From assembly GCA_002310055.1 (NCBI GenBank), contig DBXS01000026.1, positions 94,357 to 158,356 on the forward strand: a stretch of 64,000 bases of DNA. Direction: 5' to 3'. Below are positions 25,619 to 34,396 of the stretch, piece by piece. Both the position numbers and the translations under genes were made by a program. The DNA comes from Clostridiales bacterium UBA1206. Lineage in GTDB: Bacteria > Bacillota > Clostridia > Oscillospirales > CAG-382. How positions within the stretch are numbered: the stretch's first letter is position 1; each line of letters starts with the position of its first letter. Under the pieces are notes generated by a model. It did not search any database, was not told where the DNA came from, and saw nothing but the letters and a program-made list of their open reading frames with translations.

Positions 25619-26992
25619 TTATTCCCCGCTTATGACTCTCAGCACTTCGTACACCGAACGCACCGGGATTATCTGCACGCCGGGATATTTCTTTTTGATC
25701 CTGCCCGCGGCGGAAGCCGGCATAACTATCTTGGTGAACCCAAGCCGCACCGCCTCGTTTACACGCAGTTCGGCGGATATCACGCTGCGGCATTCGCCCG
25801 CGAGCCCTATTTCGCCGAAACATATAAGTTCTTTGGGTATTTCAACGTCTTTCAGCGACGATATAAGCGCCATCGCCGCCGAAAGATCGCTCGACGGCTC
25901 TTTCAGATCGAGTCCGCCCGCCACGTTCACATAGACGTCGTTTGTTCCGAAACGCAGACCCAACCGCTTTTCGAGCACGGCGAGAATAAGGTTTATGCGG
26001 TTGTAATCGAGCCCCGTCGTGAGTCTGCGCGGCGCCGGAAATACCGTGGGCGTGACAAGCGCCTGGATCTCGGCGATAATGGGGCGCGTGCCTTCCATAA
26101 CGCACACCGCGCAGCTTCCGCTGACGTTTTCCGGCCGCTGAGCCATAAGCATTTCCGAAGGATTAGGCACTTCGTTGAGCCCTTCGTCGCCCATTTCGAA
26201 CACGCCTATCTCGTTGGTGGAACCGAAACGGTTCTTTGCGCTGCGTATGAGCCGGTACGTGTGTTTGCGGTCGCCTTCGAAATACAAGACGGCGTCCACC
26301 ATATGTTCCAGCACCTTGGGTCCCGCGATACCGCCGTCCTTGTTGACGTGGCCTACAAGGATAACCGAAATATCGTTTTCCTTTGCGGCGTCTATGAACG
26401 CTAACGCCGCGGCTTTGACCTGCGTTACGCTGCCCGGAGGCGGATTGAGCGAATCGTCGTATATGGTCTGGACCGAATCCACGAACACCACGTCGGGCGC
26501 GTTCGCTTCGATCTCGGGTATTATTTTACCAATTTCGGTCTCGGAAAGCACGAGCAGATTATCGGTATCGACTCCAAGCCTTTGAGCGCGCAGTTTGAGC
26601 TGCGGCGCGGATTCTTCGCCGCTTATATACAGTATGCGGCACGATCTGCCCAAAAACGCGCAGATCTGCAAAAGAAGGGTGGACTTCCCTATCCCCGGCT
26701 CGCCGGCGAGCAGCACGACCGAGCCCTTTACGAGCCCTCCGCCCAGCACGCGGTCGAATTCGTTCATACCGGTAAGATATCTCATCCTGTCGGGCTGCGA
26801 GATCTGGCTCAGTTTCTGCACGCGCGACTGTTCGGGAGCGAGCTTTGCGCGCGCCTTCTTAGGCCCCGCCTTGGGCACGGACTCTTCGGCGGCGCATTCT
26901 TCGAACGTGTTCCATTCGCCGCATTCCGGGCATCTGCCGAACCATTTTGCGAACGCGGCGCCGCAGTTCGAGCAAACGTAATTAGTTTTCAT
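25619..26992 (-). CDS. radA: DNA repair protein RadA
   Basis: The 457-residue protein has the full RadA/Sms layout: N-terminal zinc finger (CSNCGAAFAKWFGRCPEC), RecA-like ATPase with Walker A GEPGIGKST (near residue 97), the RadA-specific KNRFG motif (SAKNRFGSTNE) and a C-terminal Lon-like domain (GGLDLKEPSSDLSAAMAL). It promotes branch migration of recombination intermediates. Its start overlaps the 3' end of cwlD by 11 bp. Confidence 0.96.
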   Translation of the reverse strand: MKTNYVCSNCGAAFAKWFGRCPECGEWNTFEECAAEESVPKAGPKKARAKLAPEQSRVQKLSQISQPDRMRYLTGMNEFDRVLGGGLVKGSVVLLAGEPGIGKSTLLLQICAFLGRSCRILYISGEESAPQLKLRAQRLGVDTDNLLVLSETEIGKIIPEIEANAPDVVFVDSVQTIYDDSLNPPPGSVTQVKAAALAFIDAAKENDISVILVGHVNKDGGIAGPKVLEHMVDAVLYFEGDRKHTYRLIRSAKNRFGSTNEIGVFEMGDEGLNEVPNPSEMLMAQRPENVSGSCAVCVMEGTRPIIAEIQALVTPTVFPAPRRLTTGLDYNRINLILAVLEKRLGLRFGTNDVYVNVAGGLDLKEPSSDLSAAMALISSLKDVEIPKELICFGEIGLAGECRSVISAELRVNEAVRLGFTKIVMPASAAGRIKKKYPGVQIIPVRSVYEVLRVISGE

Positions 26993-27746
26993 TTTGACCT
27001 CCCAGCCAGCGCATCACGCCGCAGAAAACGACGAACGCCAGTCGTTTTTGATATCCTTCGTCTTCGAGCAGTCTTGCTTCTTTTTCGTTGGAAATGAACC
27101 CGCATTCCACAAGGACCGCGGGGACGGTGATCTTTTCGAGAATATAAATGGTATCGCCGTCGGGTCTGACGGTGCGCGTGTTCTGCGGATCGAGCAGACG
27201 GGCGCATTCCTGAATGCATTGCGCGAGCGGTTCGCTCTGCGGTACGTTATCGGAATAAAATGTCTGCAACCCGCTGTATTTCGATACCGGGAACTTGTTT
27301 ACGTGAACGCCGATATACACGCCGTTAACCGCCTTTTCGGCGATATCCAGCCGGTTGCGCAGATCGTAAAACTTCTTGCGCTTTTCCTGACCTTCTTCGT
27401 ACAGCAGACGGTCGTCGCTCCGCGTAAGAAGGACGTCGTTTTCGGAAAGCGCAAAAAAGTCTGCCAAATAAAGAGAAACGGCGAGATTTATGTCTTTTTC
27501 GATATGGTCGCCCGAAACGCAGCCCGGATCCTCTCCGCCGTGACCGGGATCGATGACGAGCGTGTATCCCGCGCGTTCAAACGCCATAGCCTCGCGCACG
27601 ACGAATTCCGCGGCGAGCGACTGCTTGTATCCCAACGACGTGACCAGCGACGCGAAGCACAAAAACACGCACATAAGCAGCACCGCGGCAAAAAACAGTA
27701 TCACGCACAGTCTGGCTTTTCTGTTCCCGTCCGTATCCATATCCAT
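26982..27746 (-). CDS. cwlD: N-acetylmuramoyl-L-alanine amidase, CwlD-like
   Basis: The 254-residue protein has an N-terminal membrane anchor (about residues 12-35) and an Amidase_3 domain with the zinc ligands in order: VIDPGHGGEDPG, then an acidic residue in EKDINLAVSL, IGVHVNKF, and the catalytic Glu in VECGFISN. Size and architecture match CwlD, which makes the muramic-delta-lactam precursor in spore cortex and is needed for germination. With sigG in the same window, a sporulation role is likely. Other membrane-anchored amidases share this layout, so the CwlD name is probable rather than certain. Confidence 0.82.
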   Translation of the reverse strand: MDMDTDGNRKARLCVILFFAAVLLMCVFLCFASLVTSLGYKQSLAAEFVVREAMAFERAGYTLVIDPGHGGEDPGCVSGDHIEKDINLAVSLYLADFFALSENDVLLTRSDDRLLYEEGQEKRKKFYDLRNRLDIAEKAVNGVYIGVHVNKFPVSKYSGLQTFYSDNVPQSEPLAQCIQECARLLDPQNTRTVRPDGDTIYILEKITVPAVLVECGFISNEKEARLLEDEGYQKRLAFVVFCGVMRWLGGQNEN

Positions 27747-27809
27747 AAAAAGTCACCTACATATACGGAATTTTACGTTACGGGAAAACCTATGCGAAAT
27801 GCGCGTGAA

Positions 27810-28385
27810 TTATTCCCTGTACGGCTTTGTCTTTATGCCGAAAACGCCTCTGAGCGATTTGTCGTGAGTCGACATATAATAGCCGAGCCAGCCGAAGAAC
27901 AGCGTGGCGATTATCCCTATGGGGAAAGCGATGACGTTGATAGAATCGGGCAGATAGAAGAACAGCCCCGAATACATCGCGTGGATGACCATATTCATTA
28001 TGATGCTCGTAACGCCGTACGCGTCGGCGAGCCCGGTAACGCGGAATATCGCAGCGCACAGCGTAACGATTATGGTGGGCAGATACGCCAGCACGCAGAT
28101 CTTGAGCGCTTTCAGTCTATCGGGTTCGGCGTTCTGATGGGTGACGCGGATATAATCCTTGGCGCCCAGCGCATACATCACGTCATATATGAGGAAGCAG
28201 AAGAAACCGCCGCAGAACAACGCAGCGAGCAGTTCGGGCCACGCGCCTATTTCGGGGTGATTCTTTTCGAGCGTGAGCATAGGCATGGTTATCATTACGC
28301 CCAGAAGCGAAATGGCTATCTGATTGACCCAGAATTTTCTGAACTGCGCCGAATTTGCAAGAAAAAACTCTTTGAGTGTGTTCAT
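27810..28385 (-). CDS. Membrane protein, unknown function
   Basis: I do not recognise this 191-residue protein. It has about five hydrophobic helices (near residues 24-40, 48-72, 92-112, 122-145, 148-170) and charged ends, with no catalytic motif. It starts 15 bp after the cation efflux gene and shares its promoter, so it may be co-expressed with it. No clear start alternative exists; AGAAAGGGAAG precedes the ATG. Confidence 0.65.
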   Translation of the reverse strand: MNTLKEFFLANSAQFRKFWVNQIAISLLGVMITMPMLTLEKNHPEIGAWPELLAALFCGGFFCFLIYDVMYALGAKDYIRVTHQNAEPDRLKALKICVLAYLPTIIVTLCAAIFRVTGLADAYGVTSIIMNMVIHAMYSGLFFYLPDSINVIAFPIGIIATLFFGWLGYYMSTHDKSLRGVFGIKTKPYRE

Positions 28386-28400
28386 ATCTCTTCCCTTTCT

Positions 28401-29561
28401 CTATTGTCTGTCGACCGTTATGACCGAATCGTACGATTCGGGGTATGCTTTCAACGTTTCGGAAAACGCGTTTCTGAGCTCGGTATCGCTAAGCTTCGTC
28501 TCGTACGGGACCGCTATATCGAATACCACGGTGCTTTTGCCGTTGGCGCGCACCAGTCTCAGATCGTGTACCGTAAATTCCGCGCCTACGCGGCGTCTGA
28601 CTTCTTCGACTGCGTTTTTGGCATTTTCGTACTCGGCGGAATCCAGCTCAATGGGGTCTATGTGTACGGTGCATTCCAGACCGAGTTTATCCTTGACCGC
28701 GCGCTCTATCCCGTCGGCGATCTCGTGCCCCGTATGGATATCGCTTATCCCGTCCACTTCGACGTGAAGCGAACAGAACCGCATACCCGTCCCGTAACTG
28801 TGGATGAGTATGTCGTGCACGCCTTTCACCTCGGGGAAAGACATAGCCATTTCGCTTATAGTCTCTTTTTCGGCGTCGCTTTCGGGGGACCCCAGTATTT
28901 TATCCATAGCCTCGCGGATTATCTTATACGCCGAATACAGTATGAACGCCGCGACGAGCAGACCCATCCAGCCGTCCGTGTTCACGCCGAACAGTTCGCT
29001 TATCGCTATCGAAACAAGGATCATCGAAGTCGAAAGCACGTCGGCGATACAGTCGGCGGAGCTGGCGCGCAGCACTGTGGAATCGAACCGTTTCGCCAGC
29101 CGGCGGTAGAATACGAAAAGCCACAGCTTCACAAGCACCGACGCTGCGAGGAACGCTATGACGATTGCCGGATAGACCAGCTTTTCGTCGCTGCCGATGC
29201 GCGAAACGGACGACGCGCCGAGCCTGTACGCCACGACGATAAGTATAAACGCCACGAACAGCGACGCGACGTATTCGAACCGCGCGTGTCCGTACGGGTG
29301 TTCCCTGTCGGCAGGCCGCGCCGAAACGCGGAAGCTGATATAGGATATGACGTATGACAGGATATCGGAAAGGTTGTTGACGGCGTCGCCTACGATGGCG
29401 ACGCTGCCGGAAATGACGCCGGACGCGATCTTGGCGCCCGCGAGCAGCAGATTGGCGACAACGCCCACGGCGCTCGCAAACCTTCCGCCGCGTTCACGGA
29501 ATTCCGGTTCGGTCTCGCCTTCGCGGCGTTTGACCGATATATCGAATAAAGAAAAACTCAT
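28401..29561 (-). CDS. Cation diffusion facilitator family transporter
   Basis: The 386-residue protein has the CDF plan: six N-terminal helices with the metal motif GDAVNNLSD in helix 2 and HPYGHARFEY between helices 2 and 3, then a cytoplasmic ferredoxin-like dimer domain (VHDILIHSYG, LHVEVDG). It exports divalent metal (zinc, manganese or iron) in exchange for protons. The second site (SSADCIADVLS) is intact. Asn replaces the His often seen in zinc exporters, so manganese or iron is possible. It has a consensus promoter. Confidence 0.9.
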   Translation of the reverse strand: MSFSLFDISVKRREGETEPEFRERGGRFASAVGVVANLLLAGAKIASGVISGSVAIVGDAVNNLSDILSYVISYISFRVSARPADREHPYGHARFEYVASLFVAFILIVVAYRLGASSVSRIGSDEKLVYPAIVIAFLAASVLVKLWLFVFYRRLAKRFDSTVLRASSADCIADVLSTSMILVSIAISELFGVNTDGWMGLLVAAFILYSAYKIIREAMDKILGSPESDAEKETISEMAMSFPEVKGVHDILIHSYGTGMRFCSLHVEVDGISDIHTGHEIADGIERAVKDKLGLECTVHIDPIELDSAEYENAKNAVEEVRRRVGAEFTVHDLRLVRANGKSTVVFDIAVPYETKLSDTELRNAFSETLKAYPESYDSVITVDRQ

Positions 29562-29599
29562 AGTTATATCACCGCAAAACAGTATATATCTTCACGTAT

Positions 29600-29628
29600 A
29601 TTATACACACAATATATCTTTTTGTCAA
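29600..29628 (-). promoter_or_regulatory. Perfect-consensus sigma-A promoter of the cation efflux gene
   Basis: Minus strand TTGACA (29623-29628), 17 bp, TATAAT (29600-29605), about 40 bp before the start codon. Confidence 0.88.
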
Positions 29629-29653
29629 TTCAAATATCTTTTCCCAATGCAAA

Positions 29654-29683
29654 GCCCGTCTCCGGCGGTATTCGGAAACGGGC
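29654..29683 (-). terminator. Probable terminator of the fatty acid kinase gene
   Basis: A stem GCCCGTCTCCG/CGGAAACGGGC (29654-29664 with 29673-29683, one mismatch) lies 20 bp after the stop. The T run on the minus strand is weak (CTTTG), so termination may be partial. Confidence 0.55.
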
Positions 29684-29703
29684 GGTACGAAGTCTTATTG
29701 GTA

Positions 29704-31362
29704 TTATTCAAGAGAAATGATATATTCGTATGTTTCCTGACCGCCGTATACCACGCCGAAATCGACCGAACGGTGATTGCTGAGCATATAATCGCTGAGC
29801 TTGGTATAAGCGTTCACGGAAGCTTTTTTGCCGTAAAACACGGTGACGACGTCTTTATCGGTCTCGGCAAGGACTTTGTCTATAAGCGTCTCGGCGGCCT
29901 TGTCGGGCGTTTTTTCGGAGCATACGATCTCGTGGTCGCAGATCGCTATATAATCGCCTTTCTGGATCTTGATCCCGTTTATTTCGGAATCGCGTATCGC
30001 CTGAGTCACCTCGGCGGAAACGACCTGACGCGCGGAATCTTCCATTATCGAAAGCTGCGTCTCGATATCCGGCGCGTTGGGATCAGCCAGCACCAGCGCC
30101 GAATAGCCCTGGCACATCGAGGTGGTCCTGAGCACGCGCACGTCGGCTTTTTCGTAACATTCCGCCGCCTGCACCGCCGCCATTATGACGTTGCTGTTGT
30201 TTGGGAGCACTATGATGTGATCGGCGTTGATCTTATCGAAAACTTTCACAAAATCCATCGCCGAAGGGTTCATCGTCTGTCCGCCGCGGACTATCTGGTC
30301 CACGCCGGCGGAAACGTAGAGGTTTTCCATCCCGTCGCCGAGCACCACCGCGACGTAGGCGTATTTTTTATGCGGGGGCATATTCGAAACGTACTCTTCC
30401 GCAAAATTGTTGGCTATATGCGTCTGCGTGTGCTGGACGGTCATATTCTCCATTTTGAAAGTGACGAATTCGCCGAACTGCTGGCAGTATTCGATCACGT
30501 TTGCGGGAGTCTTGGTGTGGATATGGATCTTGACCGCGGTGCCTTCGGCGAACATATCCAGACTGTCGCCCAAAGCCGAAAGATGCGCCTTGGCTTTTTC
30601 AAAATCGAACTCGGCGCGCTGCGGCTTGGACTTTAACAGCTGCAGCACGAATTCGGTGCAGTAACCGTATTCGAGCTCGCTGTTTTCGTCGAACGTGCCG
30701 GCGGGCGAACCCGTGGGGACGGAGACGGCGGCCGAATCGGATTCTATGGGCCTGCCGAGCAGGTATTTCTGCATCCCTTCAAAGATATAGAAGAGCCCCG
30801 CGCCGCCGGAATCGACCACTCCCGCGGCTTTGAGCACCGGAAGCAGTTCCGGAGTCTTTATAAGGCTTTCGTGCGCTTTTTGCAGTATGAGTTCAAGCAG
30901 TTCTTCGAACGAAGCGCAAGTATCGGAACGGCTGTGAGCGAACTCGGCTATCTCTCGCGCGACGGTGAGTATGGTGCCTTCGACCGGATTGCTCACGGCG
31001 GAATAAGCGGATTCCGAAGCTTTTACGAGCGCGTAGGCGAACTGCTGCACGCCGCAGGTGTCGAGCCCTTCGAGCCCGGACGCGAGTCCTTTGAAGAACT
31101 GCGAAAGAATAACGCCCGAATTCCCTCTTGCGGTATAAAGCATTTTGTGCGCCAGCGCCTGCGAGACCGCCGAAACCGAATTCTGCTCGCATTCCACCGC
31201 CACGGCGGCCTGCTCGAGAGTCATTGTCATATTCGTGCCGGTATCGCCGTCCGGGACCGGAAAAACGTTCAGCTCGTTGACGGTCTTGACGTTCGCCTTC
31301 AGATTGGCGCCGCCCATCGACGCGAGCCGTATGAACAATTGTCCGTCTATACGATCAGTCAT
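29704..31362 (-). CDS. fakA: DAK2-domain fatty acid kinase FakA-like (YloV)
   Basis: The protein of 552 residues (from ATG 31362) has an N-terminal DAK2 nucleotide-binding domain with NVFPVPDGDTGTNM and ARGNSGVILSQFF, a middle domain (EYGYCTEFVLQL) and a C-terminal DegV-like domain, as in Staphylococcus FakA. It would phosphorylate fatty acids presented by a FakB partner, none of which is in the window. The start is uncertain: the nearest Shine-Dalgarno (AGGAGA, 31392-31397) is 29 bp from the ATG and 20 bp from an in-frame TTG at 31371. Confidence 0.88.
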   Translation of the reverse strand: MTDRIDGQLFIRLASMGGANLKANVKTVNELNVFPVPDGDTGTNMTMTLEQAAVAVECEQNSVSAVSQALAHKMLYTARGNSGVILSQFFKGLASGLEGLDTCGVQQFAYALVKASESAYSAVSNPVEGTILTVAREIAEFAHSRSDTCASFEELLELILQKAHESLIKTPELLPVLKAAGVVDSGGAGLFYIFEGMQKYLLGRPIESDSAAVSVPTGSPAGTFDENSELEYGYCTEFVLQLLKSKPQRAEFDFEKAKAHLSALGDSLDMFAEGTAVKIHIHTKTPANVIEYCQQFGEFVTFKMENMTVQHTQTHIANNFAEEYVSNMPPHKKYAYVAVVLGDGMENLYVSAGVDQIVRGGQTMNPSAMDFVKVFDKINADHIIVLPNNSNVIMAAVQAAECYEKADVRVLRTTSMCQGYSALVLADPNAPDIETQLSIMEDSARQVVSAEVTQAIRDSEINGIKIQKGDYIAICDHEIVCSEKTPDKAAETLIDKVLAETDKDVVTVFYGKKASVNAYTKLSDYMLSNHRSVDFGVVYGGQETYEYIISLE

Positions 31363-31411
31363 ATAACACAATGATTCGCAAAAAACGAAATATCTCCTAT
31401 AAAAATCAATT

Positions 31412-31440
31412 CATTATACGCCAACTCGTTTAAAAAATCA
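31412..31440 (-). promoter_or_regulatory. Sigma-A promoter of fakA
   Basis: Minus strand TTGATT (31435-31440), 17 bp, TATAAT (31412-31417). Confidence 0.8.
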
Positions 31441-31450
31441 ATAGCAAAAT

Positions 31451-31480
31451 AAAAAAACGCGTACATTGTAAGTACGCGTC
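31451..31480 (-). terminator. Terminator of the xerD operon
   Basis: Stem ACGCGTAC/GTACGCGT (about 31457-31464 with 31472-31479) followed by a T7 run on the minus strand, directly after the DUF624-like gene. Confidence 0.85.
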
Positions 31481-31487
31481 GTTTCAT

Positions 31488-32513
31488 TCATCCGCGGTCG
31501 GTGAAGATCTTTTCCTCTTCGGGTATCTCTTCTTCAACTTTGGGGTGCTCTTTTTCATAGGGCTCGATCATAAACTTGACTATCACGGGGTACGCGCAGT
31601 ACGTGCCGATGAAATACATAAGCGCAAAAGTAAAGATGAACGGCAGTATCATAGCGACCGAGGAGAACATAAGGATGAGATAAAAGCTCACGAACGCCAC
31701 CAGCCCGATACCGAGCAGCGCGCAGAGGTTGCGCTTTATCCCGAGCAGCGAAAAGATCATTGCGTTCTTGAAAAGCTTGAAAGTCTTTAACTTGAACGTG
31801 ATCACCATAAGGTAGATATACAGCCGCATCACGAAATAGAACAGCGCAAAGAAGATGCTCAAATAGAACATCACGTTGATATAAAAGCCGCCGACAGCGA
31901 GGTTAGAATAATAGAACATAAGCGCATATGAAATGAGGAATATGAGCGCGCAGTCGATGACTCCCACGAGCAATCCCTGTTTCCAGTCGCGCTTGACGGC
32001 GTACCAGTAATCGTGCCACACAAAGGTATGTTCGCGCCTGACCATAGCGCGGGTGACGTATGCCATGCCCACGTTGGAAAGACCGAACGTTATAAGCAGC
32101 GTAAACGCCGAATAATAAAGGATATTTGTTATAAGAGTAGGAACCGACACGGAAGTAAAAGTGCCGAAAACGGCGTTCAAAGCGCTCGTGTCGGGCCCCT
32201 GAGCATAACGCATGGCGCCGTAGATCTGCTGATAAAAAGGAGAAGAAGGCGCGCTTATATAATCGTTGGTATTGCCGGAAGTGGCAAAAAGCACGAGTAC
32301 GAGGGAAAAATTGGTAAGTATGAATATCAGGTTCAGTATCGTAAGATCGCCGAAGTGATTCTTTAAGAACTTGAAGAAATTGACTAAATTGTATTTCCCG
32401 TCAAACTGCGCCTGTTCTTTTGAAAGCCCCGCGTTGCGGGAACGCGACGGCGAAAAGAACGAAAAGAGCTTGCCTTCTTTATTGTTGTTGTTATTGTTTT
32501 CTGTTTTGAACAT
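31488..32513 (-). CDS. DUF624/YesL-like membrane protein
   Basis: The 341-residue protein has five to six hydrophobic helices and the DUF624-like stretch FVWHDYWYAVKRDWKQGLLVG between helices, preceded by an amphipathic cytoplasmic start. The N-terminus carries a run of six Asn and a Ser/Arg-rich segment, and the C-terminus is strongly acidic. DUF624 proteins (YesL) often accompany sugar ABC systems; here the neighbours are xerD and a small membrane gene, so function is not indicated. It starts 10 bp after the xerD stop. Confidence 0.72.
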   Translation of the reverse strand: MFKTENNNNNNKEGKLFSFFSPSRSRNAGLSKEQAQFDGKYNLVNFFKFLKNHFGDLTILNLIFILTNFSLVLVLFATSGNTNDYISAPSSPFYQQIYGAMRYAQGPDTSALNAVFGTFTSVSVPTLITNILYYSAFTLLITFGLSNVGMAYVTRAMVRREHTFVWHDYWYAVKRDWKQGLLVGVIDCALIFLISYALMFYYSNLAVGGFYINVMFYLSIFFALFYFVMRLYIYLMVITFKLKTFKLFKNAMIFSLLGIKRNLCALLGIGLVAFVSFYLILMFSSVAMILPFIFTFALMYFIGTYCAYPVIVKFMIEPYEKEHPKVEEEIPEEEKIFTDRG

Positions 32514-32523
32514 ATCGCCCTCG

Positions 32524-33426
32524 TCACGCTCTGGGATGGAATTTGATGTAGCTTTCCTTTACTTTTTCTTTTAAGAACTGAGCGTAACGCTGAGTCGAAG
32601 CGATATCGCTGTGCCCGAGTATTTCCTGAATGTCGCGGATATCCGCGCCGTTCTGGAGCAGATGGGCGGCGAAGGAATGCCGGATGGTATGAGGAGTGAT
32701 ATCGGATTTTATACCCGCGGTCGAGGCGTAATGCTTGAGTATCTTCCAGACGCCCTGCCTGGTCATACGCTCGCCGCTGCAGTTGACGAAAAGCGCTTTC
32801 TGAACGGGAGAAGCGACGAGCATCTTGCGCTCGTTGTTGACGTAGTTCTGCAAAGATTTGAGCGCCAGCTTGTAAAGCGGGATATAACGCTGCTTGCCGG
32901 TAGTGCCTACGTTGATGAACGATATCTGGAAATTCACGTCGTCTACGTCGAGGTCGATAAGTTCGGAAACCTTTATCCCGGTGGCGTACAAAAGCTCGAG
33001 CATGGCTCTGTCACGCACGCCTTTGGGTTCATGCTTGTCCGGCTGGTTGAGGAGAAGATCGATCTCTTTCTGCGAAAGAATATTGGTCTCGCGCGATTTG
33101 GACTTGTCGTTGTGGACGGCTTTTGCGGGGTTGGAATCAAGCGCTTCGTTTTCGACGAGTACGGCAAAAAAGCTCCTTAACGCCGAAAGAGTACGGCTCG
33201 AAGAGGAGACGGAAAGCCCGCTGTCGGATAAATGTTCCTTGAAAGAAGCAATGAACTGCGAATCGACTTCAGAAATATCGTCAATGCCCTCGGTTGCGGC
33301 ATAATCGACAAATTTGGAAAGATCGCGACGGTATGCGGAAAGCGTGTTATTCGGTATGTCGGTCTGTGAAAGATAGTCGATATAATCCTGAACGGAATCG
33401 GCTACGGTCGTGCGGAATTTTATCAT
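32524..33426 (-). CDS. XerD-type tyrosine recombinase with Lys in the Arg I position
   Basis: The 300-residue protein (ATG 33426, two bases from the preceding stop) has a SAM-like core-binding domain (residues 1-100) and a catalytic domain. Catalytic positions are Lys178 (GTTGKQR), His246 and Arg249 (TPHTIRH), His272 (LGHSD) and Tyr281 (TQRYAQF). The first catalytic Arg, normally in TGLRVSEL, is replaced by Lys152 (TGIKVSEL, codon AAG). Length and context suggest the housekeeping Xer resolvase rather than a phage integrase, but the substitution leaves activity open, so I give no symbol. Confidence 0.85.
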   Translation of the reverse strand: MIKFRTTVADSVQDYIDYLSQTDIPNNTLSAYRRDLSKFVDYAATEGIDDISEVDSQFIASFKEHLSDSGLSVSSSSRTLSALRSFFAVLVENEALDSNPAKAVHNDKSKSRETNILSQKEIDLLLNQPDKHEPKGVRDRAMLELLYATGIKVSELIDLDVDDVNFQISFINVGTTGKQRYIPLYKLALKSLQNYVNNERKMLVASPVQKALFVNCSGERMTRQGVWKILKHYASTAGIKSDITPHTIRHSFAAHLLQNGADIRDIQEILGHSDIASTQRYAQFLKEKVKESYIKFHPRA

Positions 33427-33427
33427 C

Positions 33428-33967
33428 TTAAACCTGCGAAAAGATATTGATATCGAAGAAAAATAAGGAGATAAGCAAATACGCAAGCGTCAGCGCGGAA
33501 AACGCGAACACGCGACGCGGCGCAAAGATCTGCCTTATACCGTATTTGGCTTTGTCGAAACATAAACAGACTTCGCAAAGATAAAGCGCAGTGACGAACA
33601 TAAACGCGCATAGGGCCATATTATATGCGAAAGGCAGCGAAACGTAAGAAGCAAAGCCGAAGTATAACGAATACGCGCAAAGCGCAAGCATATACAACAC
33701 GGGCGAAAACACGGTAAAACCCGAAATATAAAGCAGCAGCACGGCTTTTAGATGAGTGCGCATAAGTTCGTGAGTGTCGGAACCAGGCGCAAAAAACCGC
33801 AGGCCGAAACGGCTGCAAAGCGCGTAAGACGCAAAGACGAAAACGCACATAAAGCAAAACGTAAAAACGTAAAGATCGGATCTTTTTGCAAATACCCCGG
33901 TCAATACGGAACGTTTTGCCTTCACGGGAACATAAGGAACAATAGCAGTGCACGCGCCGCCGTACAT
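33428..33967 (-). CDS. Small polytopic membrane protein, distantly SpoIIM-like
   Basis: The 179-residue protein has about four hydrophobic helices (near residues 32-52, 70-98, 110-132, 155-175). The segment AVLLLYISGFTVFSPVLYMLALCAYSLYFGF recalls the central G-rich helices of SpoIIM-type proteins, and spoIIM lies near xerD in some Firmicutes, but the match is weak. It precedes xerD by one base and is the first gene of that operon. The start has GGAGG at good spacing. Confidence 0.55.
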   Translation of the reverse strand: MYGGACTAIVPYVPVKAKRSVLTGVFAKRSDLYVFTFCFMCVFVFASYALCSRFGLRFFAPGSDTHELMRTHLKAVLLLYISGFTVFSPVLYMLALCAYSLYFGFASYVSLPFAYNMALCAFMFVTALYLCEVCLCFDKAKYGIRQIFAPRRVFAFSALTLAYLLISLFFFDINIFSQV

Positions 33968-34396
33968 AATAAACCGCCTCCGTACAACATATATCAGTAC
34001 ACGTTATGCGTATTGACAGCGGAATATACGAAAACGAACGAGCGTGACATAAGCGTAAAATATTATGTTACCCGTAAAAACGCGCAAACGGTCGAAAGCG
34101 ACATACGCGGTATCATATATAATATACCATTTGCCGCCGTTTTTCAACCCCTTTTGAGGAATTTCCGAAATATTGTGCATTATCACAAATAATTATGTAA
34201 ACATTATTATGTAAACCTTGTAAACCGGCGCAGATATTGTGTCCGTCATAATGACGAACAACTATATGTAGTTTCAAGCGCGCAAAAGAGTGCGTTTTTG
34301 CGTTGTACATTTTACACAATAGAAAACGCTATCCTGTGCAAAAACAAAAAACAGCCGCGCGGTATGCGCCGCGCGGCGTGAATTTTTATAAAGCGT
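33968..34396. other. 429-bp intergenic region with small repeats
   Basis: AT-rich DNA between the xerD operon and the terminator of the SAH operon. It holds a CRP/FNR-like inverted repeat TTGTGCATTATCACAA (34173-34188), three closely spaced TGTAAAC copies (34196-34225) and the terminator at 34354-34377. I see no credible gene; a minus-strand promoter for the small membrane gene should lie here but no strong -35/-10 pair was found. Confidence 0.6.
34340..34377 (-). terminator. Terminator of the SAH-recycling operon
   Basis: Stem GCCGCGCGG/CCGCGCGGC (34354-34362 with 34369-34377) followed by T-rich sequence on the minus strand, 20 bp after the cohesin-like gene. Confidence 0.88.

Noticed and set aside
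26994..29357. 787-residue plus-strand open frame over cwlD, the membrane gene and the cation efflux gene
   Set aside because: It spans three well-supported minus-strand genes, has no homology motif and lacks a sensible ribosome site.
32524..33426. Phage or integrative-element integrase with an attachment site
   Set aside because: No tRNA or direct repeats flank it and its neighbours are housekeeping-type genes; the housekeeping Xer type fits better.
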